A stretch of DNA of 7,709 nt from Acidimicrobiia bacterium (GTDB lineage Bacteria; Actinomycetota; Acidimicrobiia; Spongiisociales; SHLN01): NCBI GenBank assembly GCA_013043085.1, contig JABDOU010000070.1, positions 1-7,709 on the forward strand, read 5' to 3'. Both the position numbers and the translations under genes were made by a program. This document shows positions 5,400-7,709 of this stretch, piece after piece. A model generated the notes under the pieces. It was not told the origin of the DNA. It saw nothing but the letters and a program-made list of their open reading frames with translations, and did no database searches. Each line of letters begins with the position of its first letter. Position 1 is the first letter of the stretch.

Positions 5400-6643
5400 G
5401 CGCCGGCAAGCCGGTCGGCCTCGGTCTTGCGCCAGAATTGGATGAGTCCCCAGAAATGATCCGTGAACTGTTCGACTTCGTGGCTCGGGAACATGCGGCC
5501 GACCTTGGCATGAACCGTCTCTCGCGCCTTTTCACTTCCGAAATACTCGAGCGTCACCGTGTCGAGATCGGCAAGCTGGGTGGCGCAGAACTCATCAAAC
5601 CGGTCTGAGTCGAGCCTGCGGCGAGCGATCTTTCCATACTCGGTGAGTTTCTCGCGATACGGGCGGTCGGAGTCGGAGATCTCGAAGAATTCGTCCCAGT
5701 CGAGATTCAATCGCATCGGCCGATCGGTGGCGGCACAGAACAACGACCACCTGATCTTTGCCTTGACCAACCATGGAACGTGAAAATGCAGAGAGGTCAC
5801 CTGGGAATCGGGACAGGGATTGGCGAAGTCGATCGGATGGAAGGTTCCGTCTACCCGGAGTGACTCGCAGGAATTGAAGTCCCATCCGAAGAACGTGTTG
5901 ATCGTCAGCACCATGTCTGAGAGCAGCTGCAATTCATCTTCGTCTACGAAATCGAAATCGACCTTGTAGCGATCATGAAGTGCTGCGCCCGGGTCATACC
6001 TGATCACGTTCACCTGCGGCCCAACCGCCAGAGCTCGGACGAAGAGGTCAAAGGGCTCAGCCGCCTTTTGTAGGTGCATGAGCCGTACGCCGGACTCGTT
6101 ATAGGCACGTTCAAGATCGTTTGCGGTATCGATGCGTGATACCCCGACCCAGGCCCCTCCGTCGAACGGTTTGAGGAATTGCGGATAACCGATCTGATCG
6201 CCGATTGCTTTGAGATCGAACATTTGCGCATAGCTCTCCAGGGTGATCTGAAGATCTGAGGTTGCTTCATAATGCTTCGGTGGGATCATCCACGTCTCGG
6301 GCACCGGCAACCCGAGACGCATCATCGCTGCGTAAGACGTGTGCTTTTCCATTGACTGAATCGAGAATGGATTGTTGAGGACGTAGGTGCCATCCATGAT
6401 GATCGATTTCTTGATCCACTCCCTGCTGGTGTGGTACCAGTGAGTCAGCCGATCGAGAACGACGTCGTAGCTCGACTCCTGATGGAGGGCGTACGGTTCG
6501 ATCGTCACGCGATCTACGACAAACCTCACAGTCTCTGATCCCATGGTTGCCACCGGATCAAGTTGTTCGACGATGTCCTCGTAGAACGTTGGCCAGCAGA
6601 GGTCGGCGCCGAGAGATAGTCCGATCTTGCGGGTCGTCGTCAT
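5396..6643 (-). CDS. ATP-grasp ligase of unassigned substrate
   Basis: The 415-aa protein looks like an ATP-grasp carboxylate-amine (or similar) ligase. An N-terminal domain (1-80) with a Rossmann-like start, KIGLSLGADLCWP, precedes NNPFSIQSMEKHTSYAAM (90-107), where Lys100 is the expected first ATP lysine. LGLPVPETW follows at 110-118. FLKPFDGGAWVGVSRI (156-171) carries the second lysine (Lys158) and the glycine-rich loop. The metal-binding end is likely Glu260, Asp272 and Asn275 in NSCES and HPIDFANPCPD. About 130 further residues form an acidic, helical C-terminal region. Such proteins resemble RimK/D-Ala-D-Ala ligase relatives, but the substrate cannot be read from the sequence. ATG 6643 is chosen because it overlaps the upstream stop as ATGA; an in-frame extension to 6736 would run deep into that gene. 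Both neighbours are esterases in the same operon. Confidence 0.85.
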   Translation of the reverse strand: MTTTRKIGLSLGADLCWPTFYEDIVEQLDPVATMGSETVRFVVDRVTIEPYALHQESSYDVVLDRLTHWYHTSREWIKKSIIMDGTYVLNNPFSIQSMEKHTSYAAMMRLGLPVPETWMIPPKHYEATSDLQITLESYAQMFDLKAIGDQIGYPQFLKPFDGGAWVGVSRIDTANDLERAYNESGVRLMHLQKAAEPFDLFVRALAVGPQVNVIRYDPGAALHDRYKVDFDFVDEDELQLLSDMVLTINTFFGWDFNSCESLRVDGTFHPIDFANPCPDSQVTSLHFHVPWLVKAKIRWSLFCAATDRPMRLNLDWDEFFEISDSDRPYREKLTEYGKIARRRLDSDRFDEFCATQLADLDTVTLEYFGSEKARETVHAKVGRMFPSHEVEQFTDHFWGLIQFWRKTEADRLAGA

Positions 6644-7709
6644 GCCGGGCTTTCTGGTGGGAAGTCGCGATTCGAGATTACCGGCCCGAACGCGTGCACG
6701 AGCCCGCCTCGCAGACGGTCCCGCCAATTCTCCCAATTGTGTCCGTCAGGCACTTCTTCAAACTCGACGTCGACTCCAAGTGCCCGGAAGTGAGACGACA
6801 TGCGGCGGTTCTCCGTGATGAGCCCATCGAACCGTCCACACGAAAGATGCATGCGGGCAGGCAGCCGGCCTGGACGTTCGAGAAACGCCAGCATGAACTC
6901 GACGACTGGTGCAAAGACCTGACCGCGGCGGTGCTTGCCGCCAAGGGCGGTCACAAAGGACCCTGACTGGAGTATCAACGCCGAGAAGACGCCCGGGTGT
7001 CGCCACGCTGCATGCAACGATGCGACTCCGCCAAGGCTGGCGCCAAGCGCCACCATGCGGTTGGGATCGACAGTGATTTGACCAGCAACCGCCGGGATCA
7101 GCTCGTGGACGATATGTTCGGCATGGCGATCGTCACCGGTGTACTCCGCCATCCGGTCTCCGGGATCGCTGAGTACACAGGCGACCGGTGGAATCTCGCC
7201 TTCTGCAATCAGATTGTCGAGCACAGTGGTGAGGGCGGCATATTCGGTGTACTCACAACCGTCGTGGGCCACCAGCAGCGGCCACGGTCCGTCTACATCG
7301 GACGCGGGAAGATACACATGGGCTCGCCGAGTTTCTCCGAAGATGTCCGACGAGACATCAAGAACCGTGAGTGATCCGGGGGTGACCGAGCTCGACGGCA
7401 GGGACCAGGCCGGGCGTTCGTAGTACGGCCCAGTCACTACCGAATTCCTGCCGAACGGATCACGCGCGAGCTGTGGATTCAGAGGGTCGAGGATCAGTCG
7501 GCGCCGCCCCTTTGACTTGATCGAGAGCTTGTACTCGATGCGAGAACGTTCGGGTAGGTCAACGGTGAGCGACCAGAGATTGGTCCCGTCGTGGCGGGTG
7601 AATGCCGGCAGAGGTCTGAATACGTCCATCCAGTGGCGGAGACCAACGGCTTCCGCTTCGCCGAAATACAGAAATGTCGTTGTCTGACCAACTTGAAGCG
7701 GTGCTCCGC
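6640..7709 (-). CDS. enterochelin-esterase-like hydrolase, 5' end missing
   Basis: The frame is open to the right edge of the window, so the gene begins outside it. At least 355 residues are present. ATG 7629 is internal: the 26 codons before it continue the domain (VGQTTTFLYFGEAEAVGLRHW) with no ATG, GTG or TTG. The N-terminal part resembles the all-beta domain of Fes-type enterochelin esterases (FTRHDGTNLWSLTVDLP, then IEYKLSI). The catalytic part follows, counted here from Met 7629: DGCEY (123-127) for the oxyanion region, nucleophile Ser198 in GASLGG, acid Asp268 in CGRFDG and His297 in PDGHNW. Characterised relatives hydrolyse siderophore esters, but many act on other esters; no siderophore gene is in the window. 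The stop overlaps the ATP-grasp start by four bases, so it is the first visible gene of this leftward operon. Confidence 0.87.
   Translation of the reverse strand, partial: GAPLQVGQTTTFLYFGEAEAVGLRHWMDVFRPLPAFTRHDGTNLWSLTVDLPERSRIEYKLSIKSKGRRRLILDPLNPQLARDPFGRNSVVTGPYYERPAWSLPSSSVTPGSLTVLDVSSDIFGETRRAHVYLPASDVDGPWPLLVAHDGCEYTEYAALTTVLDNLIAEGEIPPVACVLSDPGDRMAEYTGDDRHAEHIVHELIPAVAGQITVDPNRMVALGASLGGVASLHAAWRHPGVFSALILQSGSFVTALGGKHRRGQVFAPVVEFMLAFLERPGRLPARMHLSCGRFDGLITENRRMSSHFRALGVDVEFEEVPDGHNWENWRDRLRGGLVHAFGPVISNRDFPPESPA

Noticed and set aside
6644..6736. A 31-codon N-terminal extension of the ATP-grasp protein
   Set aside because: The added residues are Arg- and Ala-rich and overlap the upstream esterase gene, while ATG 6643 gives an exact ATGA overlap and a normal N-terminus.
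7627..7629. ATG at 7629 as start of the right-hand esterase
   Set aside because: The same frame continues upstream with 26 codons that clearly belong to the N-terminal beta domain, so this Met is internal and the gene is cut by the window edge.

Overview
The window reads as chromosomal DNA of a moderately GC-rich actinomycete, probably a deep-branching or environmental lineage such as Acidimicrobiia. The main reason is the block galU - moaC - small three-helix membrane protein. The membrane protein resembles the actinobacterial division protein SepX/GlpR, which in well-studied actinomycetes lies close to galU and molybdenum-cofactor genes. The order-level assignment is an inference. Genes are very tightly packed and often overlap. 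No mobile element, tRNA, rRNA or CRISPR array was seen.

Left part (1-2624): the 3' end of an alpha/beta hydrolase meets, tail to tail, a gene for undecaprenyl-diphosphatase (uppP), which recycles the lipid carrier of cell-wall synthesis. Divergent from uppP, with almost no space between starts, is a PLP-dependent threonine/serine-dehydratase-type enzyme. Its 3' end overlaps a convergent gene for a membrane-anchored SAF-domain protein.

Middle part (2625-4593): a spacer of about 175 bases with small symmetric elements precedes the rightward cluster galU, moaC and the sepX/glpR-like gene. GalU makes UDP-glucose for envelope polysaccharides, MoaC makes the cyclic pterin precursor of molybdenum cofactor, and the SepX/GlpR type of protein belongs to the divisome. 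The gephyrin-like MoeA (Glp) and the RimJ-type acetyltransferase that I recall from this neighbourhood in mycobacteria are not between these genes. An 8-bp inverted repeat spans the stop codon of the last gene.

Right part (4594-7709): a degenerate 13-bp tandem repeat fills the gap and runs into the last codons of a leftward operon. That operon is an enterochelin-esterase-like hydrolase (5' end beyond the window), an ATP-grasp ligase of unassigned substrate and a second serine esterase. Both junctions are 4-base ATGA overlaps. This ligase flanked by two hydrolases is the best candidate in the window for an undescribed pathway. A plausible reading is that the ligase joins a carboxylate to an amine and the esterases release or trim an ester- or amide-linked product, but nothing in the sequence names the substrate.
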